DNA of 64,000 nt. Source: Aerococcus viridans. Its GTDB lineage: Bacteria; Bacillota; Bacilli; Lactobacillales; Aerococcaceae. The stretch covers positions 434,001 to 498,000 of the forward strand of contig NZ_NBTM02000001.1 in the NCBI RefSeq assembly GCF_002083135.2. Direction: 5' to 3'. The notes beneath the pieces are model-generated. The model did not search any database, had not been told where the DNA came from, and saw only the letters and a program-made list of their open reading frames with translations. Shown here piece after piece: positions 9,250 to 17,436 of the stretch (its first letter is position 1; each line of letters starts with the position of its first letter). The position numbers were made by a program, and so were the translations under genes.

Positions 9250-9366
9250 GCACGCTTCCCTCCTCAAAAATCCTTGTATACGTTATATATTTTAGCACAG
9301 GAAAAGTTTTGACAACAATTTCTGCTATTCCCTTGTCACTTTCCCCTCGGACGCCGTTCTTATTTG

Positions 9367-9391
9367 TGTAAGTCATCCGGAGGGCTTACAA
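9367..9391 (+). promoter_or_regulatory. small hairpin in the leader of the DUF1659 gene
   Basis: TGTAAG and CTTACA (arms at about 9367-9372 and 9386-9391) can pair just upstream of the RBS GGAGGG of the gene at 9415. There is no U-tract, so it is not a terminator. Role unknown. Confidence 0.3.
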
Positions 9392-9414
9392 AACAAAACT
9401 TGGAGGGAATACCT

Positions 9415-9612
9415 ATGAAAAACTTTGAATCTGCCAAATTAGAATTAACTTACTTGAACGTGGAAACGGATAAAGAAACACGCATTACTTTAAACGGTTT
9501 AGTTGAAAACCCAGATACAGATAAAGTAAATGCTTTAGCACTTGCACTTTCTAACTTAATCGAAGACGCCTTTACAGGTGCCGAAGCAGTCGAACGTTAC
9601 ACTATAGCCTAA
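9415..9612 (+). CDS. DUF1659 family small protein
   Basis: 65 residues, start MKNFESAKLELTYLN, acidic and without signal or membrane segment. It is paired with a DUF2922-like protein 49 bases downstream, the arrangement typical of these two small Firmicute families; the function of neither is known. The ATG at 9415 has a strong RBS (TTGGAGGG, 6 bases away); the longer reading frame from 9364 has none and is rejected. Confidence 0.75.
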   Translation: MKNFESAKLELTYLNVETDKETRITLNGLVENPDTDKVNALALALSNLIEDAFTGAEAVERYTIA

Positions 9613-9661
9613 TCACTAGCAAACCATTTACATGTCCCTATTGTCCTAAAGGAGGATTCTC

Positions 9662-9910
9662 ATGATTGAAGAAACAAATGTATTCGAATTAAAATTTAAA
9701 ACTGCTGACAACAAGACACGTACTGTTACTATTAAAAATCCTAAAGCAAATTTAGATGCTGCAACTGTCGAAGCTGCTTTAAATGCTTTTATCGCATCAG
9801 ACGCTTTTGTGAATGAAGAAGGACACAAGATCTTCCACACTGTTGTTTCAGGTCGCTATGTTAACCGTCAAGTAGAAGACATCTACACAACAGAACCTGT
9901 AGAAGCATAA
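9662..9910 (+). CDS. DUF2922 family small protein
   Basis: 82 residues: FELKFKTADNKTRTVTIKNP, then an alternating pattern ending VSGRYVNRQVEDIYTTE. This fits DUF2922, which is regularly encoded beside DUF1659. RBS AAAGGAGG is 7 bases upstream of the ATG. A terminator follows, so the pair forms a bicistronic unit. Function unknown. Confidence 0.75.
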   Translation: MIEETNVFELKFKTADNKTRTVTIKNPKANLDAATVEAALNAFIASDAFVNEEGHKIFHTVVSGRYVNRQVEDIYTTEPVEA

Positions 9911-9927
9911 TCAAATTGCAATAACAC

Positions 9928-9964
9928 GAAGAGGCTTGGGCAATTTGTCCAAGTCTCTTTTTTT
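9928..9964 (+). terminator. intrinsic terminator of the DUF1659/DUF2922 pair
   Basis: AGAGGCTTGG / CCAAGTCTCT stem (one G-T pair), loop GCAATTTGT, followed by T7. Confidence 0.85.
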
Positions 9965-10009
9965 ATACGCCATTTTTTATTGAATATTTTCTTTGATAAT
10001 TTATTTATT

Positions 10010-10095
10010 CATAGGCCTTCAGCATACGCTTTCTCTATCATTGCCTTAAGAATAAGACGTGATCCAAGGCGCTCAAACAGGAGACGCTGGAAAAA
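10010..10095 (-). repeat. dispersed intergenic repeat module B, partial inverted copy (B4)
   Basis: Reverse complement reads AAGGCAATGATAGAGAAAG, then CGTATGCTGAAGGCC, aligning base by base with the module at 44335 (GGCAATGATAGGAAAAG, then the CGAAGGCT end) and with 55615 inverted. The other end, CAGGAGACGCTGGAAAAA on the plus strand, resembles bases 2257-2276 of copy B1. No ORF. Confidence 0.6.
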
Positions 10096-10191
10096 TTATG
10101 TTTTTGTAATTATCTTACCCACACAATCAAAAATATAAATTTTGAATATTTCAAAGGGGTAAGACGTTTTATGACGCACCCTTTTGGGTAT

Positions 10192-10247
10192 AAAAAGAGT
10201 CGCATTCGTTCGTGGAACTTCAGGGCCACAAACGAATACGACTTTTC
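10192..10247 (-). terminator. intrinsic terminator of the XRE regulator gene
   Basis: Interrupted 17-bp stem: TCGxATTCGTTxGTGG pairs with CCACxAACGAATxCGA. On the minus strand it ends in CTCTTTTTA. It lies directly downstream of the regulator gene. Confidence 0.85.
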
Positions 10248-10273
10248 TAAGTTATTCTATTAATCAGTCAGGA

Positions 10274-10528
10274 TTATAACTCAACTTTAACAACTAGGTT
10301 TCCGCCAACAGCGTCAACGATTTCTTGTAACGTTGCTAATGAAATGTTTTGTTGTCTTGATTCTACACGTGAAATGTAACTTTGTTTACGTCCAGAGATT
10401 TCAGCTAGGCGCGCTTGAGAAATTCCGCGTTTGCTACGAATTTCTAAGAGGATCTCTGCTGCGTTTTGTGTTGCTTTTTGACGAGCCGCTTCGCGTGGCT
10501 GTGCATTCGCAATTTTTAATTCTTCCAT
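10274..10528 (-). CDS. XRE-family helix-turn-helix regulator (antitoxin-like)
   Basis: 84 residues. The HTH is at about 30-65: LEIRSKRGISQARLAEISGR, then KQSYISRVE; the tail NLVVKVEL is the short beta-strand common in HigA/MqsA-type antitoxins. No toxin-like ORF lies on either side, so it is an orphan. RBS AGGAGGG precedes the ATG. It could autoregulate; no operator was identified. Confidence 0.8.
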   Translation of the reverse strand: MEELKIANAQPREAARQKATQNAAEILLEIRSKRGISQARLAEISGRKQSYISRVESRQQNISLATLQEIVDAVGGNLVVKVEL

Positions 10529-10707
10529 GTTCAGCCCTCCTTGCTTATATATTATACTACAAATTATTCCATATCAGTTATAAATTGCTTATGAATCTGA
10601 CTTATTTGAAAAAATTACCTACATAATAATACAACTTTTTCACTATAATTGCTAGTGAATCCGCTCAATTGTTAAGATTTTAACGGACAAATTTACATAA
10701 AATTTAC

Positions 10708-11352
10708 TTATTGTATACGAACTACTTCACCAGGGGTTACAGAAGCCTCAGTTTTTCCGTTCATTGCTAGGAATTCATCTAAAGTTAAACCATTGTTAGT
10801 TGCAATTCGATAAGCATTGTCACCTGGTTGAACTGTATATGTTCCAGCTGAAGGCATTTCACTACTTGAGCTAGAGCTGGCATCTGCTGTTGAAGAAGAT
10901 GAGGATGAGCTAGCACTTGAAGAAGCCGATGAACTAGATGAAACGTTCGGTGCTGTATAAGATGGATCATTCGACCTTGACTGCGCTAATGACGCTGAGT
11001 TTGCTTCATATTCTGCTGTTAAACTTGCTAAATCTGCACTGTAGTCTGCATCTTTAGTTAATTCAACAGATGATGCAACTGATGACGATTCGCTTGATGC
11101 CTTACTCGAGTCACCTAAAGATACACCAGTTCCATTACCACTCACTGTTAATGGTTCAGCCGAATAATAATCTGAACCGCTCAATGGCTGTGAATCCACT
11201 TGTACACCTAAAGGATTGCCCTCTTCAGCAGACGCTCTCCACGGAATAATCATCAACACGATAGCAGCGATCACAATACCAACAACCGTAAATTGCGTCG
11301 ATCGAGATTGTGCCTGCCATTTTTCAATAAATTCACCTAGCCATGCTGGCAT
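10708..11352 (-). CDS. membrane-anchored LysM-domain protein
   Basis: 214 residues. Short cytoplasmic N-terminus, one transmembrane segment (FTVVGIVIAAIVLMIIPW, ~25-42), a Ser-rich linker (~60-165), and a C-terminal LysM module starting TYTVQPGDNAYRIATNNG with LDEFLAMN, which should bind peptidoglycan. The gene is probably a cell-envelope protein of unknown activity, as no catalytic domain is visible. ATG at 11352 is chosen over the upstream frame start because GGGTGGGGG lies 9 bases before it. Confidence 0.8.
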   Translation of the reverse strand: MPAWLGEFIEKWQAQSRSTQFTVVGIVIAAIVLMIIPWRASAEEGNPLGVQVDSQPLSGSDYYSAEPLTVSGNGTGVSLGDSSKASSESSSVASSVELTKDADYSADLASLTAEYEANSASLAQSRSNDPSYTAPNVSSSSSASSSASSSSSSSTADASSSSSSEMPSAGTYTVQPGDNAYRIATNNGLTLDEFLAMNGKTEASVTPGEVVRIQ

Positions 11353-11587
11353 AGTATTTCCCCCACCCTGTAAAAAGAAATTATGTGGCCAAATGTACAA
11401 GAATTCAACATTCTACATACCTTTTACCACATATCGTATACGCTTAAAATCAAGTTTATCCCAACTATAATGCGCATATTCAAAATATAAACGCCATAAT
11501 CCAAAAGCATTTCCTTCATATTATAACACAGAATACACATATAATTTAACTTATAGATTACCCCTAGATTGCATTTGTGTTACAAAA

Positions 11588-11822
11588 AACAGGGTGTGAG
11601 CGAGACCGCTCAACTCAACAATGCTAGAAGACTAATGCCATAGCACACGAAGTGAGGTGCAAACTAGTTCTAACGCATTTAACCGAATAGGTGATGAAGC
11701 ACTGACTCGGTCAAAAGCTGAAGTGGACTTGAACTGGTCGATGGAGCAGCCCTTGGAACGTAGTGACATAGGGGTGTCTATGCGTCAGAAGCGAACTCGA
11801 CTGCAAGGCGTTGAGTCGTTCC
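11588..11822 (+). repeat. dispersed intergenic repeat module A, longest copy (A1)
   Basis: GC-richer non-coding block within the 530-base gap between the LysM gene and galE. It opens GGGTGTGAGCGAGACCGCT and aligns along its length with 14253-14370 (direct) and, in its second half (GGAGCAGCCCTTGGAACG, AGTGACATAGGGGTGTC), with 35693-35822 (inverted). No ORF of note. The rest of the gap (11353-11587) is AT-rich with no feature seen. Confidence 0.65.
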
Positions 11823-11832
11823 CCTGGCCAAT

Positions 11833-11866
11833 TTAAAAGACCCACGATTTTCACGGTGGGCCTCGT
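11833..11866 (-). terminator. intrinsic terminator of galE
   Basis: On the minus strand GGCCCACCG / CGTGGGTC pairs around a short AAAAT loop and is followed by TTTTAAA. It is 17-50 bases past the galE stop. Confidence 0.75.
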
Positions 11867-11882
11867 TTAAGATCATATTTTT

Positions 11883-12899
11883 TTAGTCTTGGTCGTAACC
11901 GTTTGGATTGTTTGATTGCCATTTCCATGAGTCACGGCACATGTCAGCTAGATCATGTTCTGCTGTCCAAGATAATAATGTTTTGGCATATGAAGCGTCT
12001 GCGTAATTGGCAGCGACGTCACCAGGACGTCGGTCTACTAGCTCGTATGGGACTTCTACGCCATTTTGGGCTACAAATGTGTTGACCAGGTCTAGGACTG
12101 AGTAGCCAATTCCTGTTCCTAAGTTAACTGTCTCAACGCCTTGGTGGTCAAGTGCGTGTTTGATTGCGGCTACGTGACCTTTGGCTAGGTCAACGACGTG
12201 GATGTAGTCGCGGACACCTGTACCGTCATGGGTTGGATAGTCACTACCAAATACAGATAAGTGGTCGCGTTTACCGATGGCCACTTGAGTGATATAAGGC
12301 ATTAGGTTGTTTGGAATATCTGTTGGGTCTTCACCGATTAGGCCTGATTCGTGGGCACCGATTGGGTTGAAGTAACGTAAGATCATGACTGACCACGTGT
12401 CGTCAGCTACTGCCAGGTCACGAAGGATTTGTTCGTTCATGACTTTGGTGTAACCGTATGGGTTTGTTGCGCTTGTTGGTAGGTCTTCTGTTAACGGTGA
12501 CTCGTTGTCCATACCGTATACAGTGGCAGATGAAGAGAAGACAATTTTATTGACATTAAACTCTTGCATCACTTCAAGAACTGATACTAAACCACCTAGG
12601 TTGTTGTCGTAGTATTTAATTGGTTTGGCAACTGATTCACCAACTGCTTTGAAGGCTGCGAAATGAATCACTGCTTCAATATTTTCTACTTCAAAGATAT
12701 GGGTTAATGCCTCTTTGTCTAATACGTTTGCTTCATAGAAGCGTGGACGCACACCAGAAATTTCTTCAATTCGTTCTAAAACGACTGGTTTACTGTTTGA
12801 ATAATCATCCACGATCACGACATCATAGCCGGCTTGGATTAATTCAATTGTTGTGTGGGAACCGATATAACCAGTACCACCTGTAACTAGAATAGCCAT
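11883..12899 (-). CDS. galE: UDP-glucose 4-epimerase
   Basis: Interconverts UDP-glucose and UDP-galactose (Leloir pathway and envelope-sugar supply), cytosolic. 338 residues, the normal length. NAD-binding GGTGYIGSHT at the N-terminus, catalytic Ser/Tyr/Lys set in SSSATVYG and NPYGYTK, and the RYFNPIGAHESG and GTGVRDYIHVVDLAKGH blocks of GalE. No galK, galT or sugar transporter is adjacent, which suggests a role in wall polysaccharide precursors as much as galactose use. RBS AAAGGAG upstream. Confidence 0.95.
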   Translation of the reverse strand: MAILVTGGTGYIGSHTTIELIQAGYDVVIVDDYSNSKPVVLERIEEISGVRPRFYEANVLDKEALTHIFEVENIEAVIHFAAFKAVGESVAKPIKYYDNNLGGLVSVLEVMQEFNVNKIVFSSSATVYGMDNESPLTEDLPTSATNPYGYTKVMNEQILRDLAVADDTWSVMILRYFNPIGAHESGLIGEDPTDIPNNLMPYITQVAIGKRDHLSVFGSDYPTHDGTGVRDYIHVVDLAKGHVAAIKHALDHQGVETVNLGTGIGYSVLDLVNTFVAQNGVEVPYELVDRRPGDVAANYADASYAKTLLSWTAEHDLADMCRDSWKWQSNNPNGYDQD

Positions 12900-13388
12900 C
12901 TTAATTCTCCTTTAACCATGCAATTTTCAGCAGATTTTTTTGTCATTTATATATTTAAGTCTATTGTATCACAGCGGGAAAAAAGAAAAATATTAACAAT
13001 CTGATAAATTTTAAAATTTGATTTTCTTTATTGCTCATCTTATTGTGGGGTGGCGATTGTTTCCTAGCTGAAAAAGATTTTCAAAGTTAACAAAAAGTTT
13101 TACTTATAGTAACAATAAAATGCAATAATATACACTGGGTAGATATGTAACGCACATAGTCATCTCAATTAATTTACGACTGCCAATGCATTCAACTGCA
13201 TTAGCTTTATTTGTCAAAAAACCACGATAATCCCGATTAAAAAATGGTTAACCATTATGCCAGATCAATAAATATGATCAAATAATGCATTAGTATGCCC
13301 AGAAATTTCAGAGAAAACCTAACATTTTTAAGGGGCTACATGTTATCATGGACTAATAAAATATGAGAAAACAGTTAGGAGTATCGAG
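12900..13388. other. 489-base AT-rich intergenic region between galE and tyrA
   Basis: Divergent promoter region. No credible ORF and no match to the repeat modules. A plausible sigma-A -10 (TATCAT near 13345) precedes tyrA. The tyrA start has AGTTAGGAG as RBS. Nothing further is supported. Confidence 0.4.
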
Positions 13389-14255
13389 ATGAAGATTGGG
13401 ATAGTAGGATTAGGTGTAATTGGTGGTTCGTTTGCGGAGGCGTTACAAACTGCAGGTTATCATGACATCTACGGGATTGATAGTAACCAAGAAACGCTTG
13501 ATACCGCAGTTGAGATGGGCATTATTAAGGAAGGTTTTCTAACTGGTGAAAACATCTTAGGTCAAGTGGACCTGACCATTATGGCCTTGTACCCGAAAAC
13601 AGCTGTGCAATTTATTGCAGCTAACCGCGACTTCTTTAAAGATGGTAGCGTCTTAATGGATACAACGGGAACGAAAGAGAACTTTATGGCCGAGCTGGCG
13701 ACCGTATTACCGGACAATATTGAAGTTGTCTACACCCACCCTATGGCAGGTCGTGAGAACCGAGGGATTGCCTACGCACAAGGGTCGGTATTTCAAGGCG
13801 CTAACTTCCTGATCACGCCAACTGAAGCCAATAATGAAGATACTTTGGGCAAAATAGAATCCCTAGCCACTGAGATTGGTTTCGGTAAAATCAACCGCGT
13901 TTCAGCTAGCTTCCATGATCAAATGATTTCATTCACCTCGCAACTGCCACATGCCATTGCGATTTCATTGATGAATTCAGACCATGAAGAACGCGAAACC
14001 GGTAAATTCACAGGTGACTCATACCCAGAATTAACCCGTATCGCCAAAATCAACGAAGACCTTTGGAGCGAACTTTTTATCGATAATAAGCATTACCTCT
14101 TACAATCGATTCAAGACTTTGAAGCCCAGTTAAACCTGATCAAAGACGCCATTCGAACCGACGATCGTGAGCAATTAAAAGAATTGTTCAGACATTCAAC
14201 AGCTAATCGCTTGAAACTAGAAGCCGAAATGGATGAAAGGAAAAGACGAGGGTAA
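13389..14255 (+). CDS. tyrA: prephenate dehydrogenase
   Basis: NAD(P)-dependent oxidative decarboxylation of prephenate to 4-hydroxyphenylpyruvate for tyrosine synthesis. 288 residues: Rossmann start KIGIVGLGVIGGSFAEAL, VLMDTTGTKE, the THPMAGRE motif with the substrate-contacting His, and the helical dimerisation domain with SFTSQLPHAIA and TGDSYPELTRIA. No ACT or chorismate mutase domain is fused. The gene stands alone, away from other aromatic genes; no T-box is seen in front of it. Confidence 0.93.
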   Translation: MKIGIVGLGVIGGSFAEALQTAGYHDIYGIDSNQETLDTAVEMGIIKEGFLTGENILGQVDLTIMALYPKTAVQFIAANRDFFKDGSVLMDTTGTKENFMAELATVLPDNIEVVYTHPMAGRENRGIAYAQGSVFQGANFLITPTEANNEDTLGKIESLATEIGFGKINRVSASFHDQMISFTSQLPHAIAISLMNSDHEERETGKFTGDSYPELTRIAKINEDLWSELFIDNKHYLLQSIQDFEAQLNLIKDAIRTDDREQLKELFRHSTANRLKLEAEMDERKRRG

Positions 14256-14375
14256 GAGCGAAATCGCTAAGCTCAATAATGTTGGAAATCTAAGGCCGTA
14301 TCACAAAAAGTGTAATGCAACTTAGTTTGAAGCAGACTTGAGCTGGTTGAGGAACCCGACTAGAGGGTTTAAAAG
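14253..14375 (+). repeat. dispersed intergenic repeat module A, copy A2
   Basis: Starts at the very end of tyrA (GGGTAAGAGCGAAATCGCT) and follows A1 in order: AAGCTCAATAATGTTGGAA, GTATCACAAAAAGTG, TGCAACTTAGTT, GACTTGAGCTGGTTGA, GGAACCC. It is shorter than A1, lacking an internal stretch. The stop codon of tyrA lies within its first bases. Confidence 0.65.
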
Positions 14376-14610
14376 TCAACTTATCCTCTTTAAAGATTGC
14401 TATTTATTATCCAGAGACGTGATGTGTTCGCGTCTCTTTTTCTATCTAACAACGGCTAGCAAATACGTCAAATCTGGCACCTTGATTTTTTCATATCAAC
14501 CATGACCGTATTTTGGTAAGTCAGATTCTAGGCAATATATTCCTTTTTTCAAAAATGATAAGTTATAATGATTGGGATAATTATAGTAAATTGAAAAGAG
14601 GTTGAGATTT

Positions 14611-16248
14611 ATGAAGAAAAAATTGGGTATTCTCTCATTAACGGCATTGTCATTGGTGCTTGCGGCTTGTGGCAATGGTGGCACAACGGCGGATAATGAA
14701 GAAGCGGCTAAAAACATCAAAGTGACGGTGAACGGCGAACTGGCGTCGCTTGATAGTATCTCTTCGACAGATTCACCAAGTCAAAATACCATTGCCAACG
14801 TAATGGAAGGTTTATACCGGCCTGCTGATAACAGCAGTAACGAATTAGGGGTTGCGGCTGAGGAACCAACCGTTTCAGAAGACGGTTTAACTTATACCTT
14901 CACCATCCGTGACGATGCAGACTGGTCAAATGGTGACCCGGTAACTGCCCAAGACTTCGTTTATACCTACCAAAAAACAGTTACACCTGAAACTATTGGT
15001 GGCAACGCCAATAAATTCTATGTCATTGAAAATGCGGAAGCTATCGCAAACGGTGAAGCTGAACCGGATACGCTGGGTGTTAAAGCTATCGATGATAAAA
15101 CATTGGAGATTACCCTTGCCTCTCCAACAACTTACTTCACTGACTTATTAGCTACACCTTACTACTTACCAGTCAACCATAATGTGGCCACTGAACTGGG
15201 TTCTGACTACGGAACTTCTGCAGAAAACGCCGTATATAACGGACCGTTTGAAGTGAGCGACTGGAATTCAACTGAAATTGAATGGACATTAACGAAAAAT
15301 GACGAGTACTGGGACGCTGAAAATGTTGATTTAGATCAAATCGACTGGGTAATGTCTAAAGAAAACTCAACAAACGTGAACTTATTTGAAGGTGGCGAAC
15401 TCCAATACACTGAAATCACTACCCCTTACGTTCAAGAATACCAAGACTCTGAAGTCTTACACATCGAACCTAAAGGTATGATTGGTTACATGGAATTCAA
15501 CTCCCAATCAAGTCCAACAAATAACGTCCACTTCCGTCGCGCCATCAGCCAAGCTTATGACAAAGAAGCGTTTGTTGACGCCATCCTTGACGACGGTTCA
15601 CAGGCAGCAGGTGGTTGGATTCCATCAGAATTCGGTTCTGACCCAGAATCAGGCATCGACTTCCGTGAAGAGAATGGTGATCTAATGACCTTTGACCTAG
15701 AAGCTGCCCAAGAAGAATGGGCCTTAGCCTTAGAAGACTTAGGAACAGATACAGTTGAAATTGAATTGTTAACTTCTGATACAGATACATCAAAAGCCAC
15801 ATCAGAATACCTACAAGCCCAACTTCAAACCAACTTACCAGGTTTAACAGTAACCGTTCGTAACGTGCCATTAAAATCCCGTCAAGCCATTACAGGAACA
15901 GGCGAATTTGACATCGTATACGGTACCTATAACCCGTCTTACGCCGATCCAACAGCCTTCCTTGACTACTTCGTGACTGGATCATCATTATCATCAGGTG
16001 ACTTCTCAGACGCTACTTACGATGAATTAATGACCGAAGGCAAAACAACTAACGCCCTTGACCCAGCAGCACGTTGGGACAACTTCCTAGCCGCTGAAAA
16101 ATACCTAGTAGAAGACGCTGCAGCAGTCAGCCCAATCTACCAAGGAGCATACGCAAACCTAATTGACCCATCCTTGGAAAACGTCATCAACCAACCAAAC
16201 GGGGTTGCGCAATACTACCGCGTAGCCACATACAACGTCACTGAATAA
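14611..16248 (+). CDS. oligopeptide-type ABC transporter substrate-binding lipoprotein (family 5)
   Basis: 545 residues. Lipoprotein signal with lipobox LVLAACG at ~15-21, then the SBP_bac_5 fold: DWSNGDPVTAQDFVYTYQ, NGPFEVSDWN and QLQTNLPGLTVTVRNVPLK. Members capture oligopeptides for Opp permeases. No oppBCDF genes lie next to it, so it is an orphan receptor that presumably shares a permease encoded elsewhere. ATG at 14611 has AAAAGAGG as RBS; the TTG three codons upstream is rejected. Confidence 0.92.
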   Translation: MKKKLGILSLTALSLVLAACGNGGTTADNEEAAKNIKVTVNGELASLDSISSTDSPSQNTIANVMEGLYRPADNSSNELGVAAEEPTVSEDGLTYTFTIRDDADWSNGDPVTAQDFVYTYQKTVTPETIGGNANKFYVIENAEAIANGEAEPDTLGVKAIDDKTLEITLASPTTYFTDLLATPYYLPVNHNVATELGSDYGTSAENAVYNGPFEVSDWNSTEIEWTLTKNDEYWDAENVDLDQIDWVMSKENSTNVNLFEGGELQYTEITTPYVQEYQDSEVLHIEPKGMIGYMEFNSQSSPTNNVHFRRAISQAYDKEAFVDAILDDGSQAAGGWIPSEFGSDPESGIDFREENGDLMTFDLEAAQEEWALALEDLGTDTVEIELLTSDTDTSKATSEYLQAQLQTNLPGLTVTVRNVPLKSRQAITGTGEFDIVYGTYNPSYADPTAFLDYFVTGSSLSSGDFSDATYDELMTEGKTTNALDPAARWDNFLAAEKYLVEDAAAVSPIYQGAYANLIDPSLENVINQPNGVAQYYRVATYNVTE

Positions 16249-16278
16249 CGCATTTGAACAATTCATAACAACACGCAA

Positions 16279-16317
16279 AATCCCTAGATCTAATCACACA
16301 TAGATCTAGGGATTTTT
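16279..16317 (+). terminator. intrinsic terminator of the OppA-like gene
   Basis: CCCTAGATCTA / TAGATCTAGGG perfect stem, loop ATCACACA, followed by ATTTTT. Confidence 0.88.
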
Positions 16318-16551
16318 GAATTTGTCTATTTAATCGAGGTAAATCAATTAAATAATGAGTGGTGAATTATTGAGTAAAGCGATTGAATAATATGAGTTGA
16401 TACCATAGCCCTGGTTGGCATACGTACCCTTTAAAATTTAAATGACTCAAGTTTAGAAGTAATTAATTTTACTGAGTACCCTATTCGTGTACAAAGTCAT
16501 TAAATAGCAGTTATGTAATACCCGGTATGCCGAAGCCTTCTATTTTTATAT

Positions 16552-16967
16552 TTACTCTGCTGCTTCATTTACACTTTTAGCAACAATTTTAGATACGTTA
16601 GGGTTGAAGGCATTTGGAATAATATTTTCAACTGATAACTCATCATCTGGTATGATGCTTGCGATACCTTGTGCTGCTGCAATTTGCATTTCCTCAGTAA
16701 TATCACTTGCACGTGCATCCAAAGCACCACGGAAGATGCCAGGGAATGCTAAGACGTTATTGATTTGGTTAGAGAGTCACTACGTCCAGTTGCAACGATA
16801 AATGCACCACCTTCTTTAGCTTCATCCGGCATAATTTCTGGTGTTGGATTAGCCATGGCGAAGATAATCGCTTTTTCATTCATTGTTTTGATCCATTCTT
16901 TTTTAAAGACGTTAGGCGCAGAGACACCGATAAATACATCCGCATCTTTCACAACTTCTTCTCTGGA
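16552..16967 (-). pseudogene. malic enzyme, C-terminal remnant with a frameshift
   Basis: The minus strand encodes [20 protein letters not shown], then [14 protein letters not shown] and FIVATGRSD, followed after a one-base frameshift (about 16770) by [19 protein letters not shown], then ITEEMQIAAAQGIA and a normal end at EAAE-stop. This is the NAD-binding C-terminal third of a short bacterial NAD-dependent malic enzyme (~390 residues); the first ~250 residues are absent. The upstream edge coincides with a 13-bp inverted repeat. Non-functional remnant. Confidence 0.85.
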
Positions 16968-17008
16968 AGAAATAAGTGGAATGATGACACATCACTCCAC
17001 TTATTTCT
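16968..17008. repeat. inverted repeat at the edge of the malic enzyme remnant
   Basis: AGAAATAAGTGGA (16968-16980) and TCCACTTATTTCT (16996-17008) are exact complements; TGAT/ATCA inside can extend the stem. It sits where homology to malic enzyme ends. The following 17009-17381 stretch has no supportable gene. Confidence 0.55.
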
Positions 17009-17381
17009 GAAGTTACGCGGGTCTGACATTTGAAGGCTGATTAAAGGTGAGAGAGCCGATTACAAGATACGGCACAAAATATTCATAACTTACTCAAAAA
17101 ATGAGGTCAGAATCATTCAACAATGATTCTGACTTCTATTTTTTTAAATTAAAATATTGTATGCAAATTTATTCAATTATAAAAATCAACATAACCATTG
17201 ATTTAATCGCATTATAGATTGAATGTTAAGCCATTAAGTATCAAAGCTTATCTGTACCCGCAAATGCCTGCTTGCATGCATTCTAAAAATAGCACCCAAA
17301 ATATATCAATCTCGCCAAAGGTGAAAATCACTGATATAACAATATTTAAAAATACATCTTTTCTACACCAACTGTCAAACG

Positions 17382-17427
17382 AAAAAGGAAGCTCTTGCGG
17401 TCAATCACCACAATCACTTCCTTTATT
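17382..17427 (-). terminator. intrinsic terminator of the sulfur/monooxygenase operon
   Basis: On the minus strand AAAGGAAG pairs with CTTCCTTT across a 25-base loop and is followed by TTTTCG. It lies 10 bases past the monooxygenase stop. The large loop makes it moderate. Confidence 0.6.
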
Positions 17428-17436
17428 ATTTACCTT

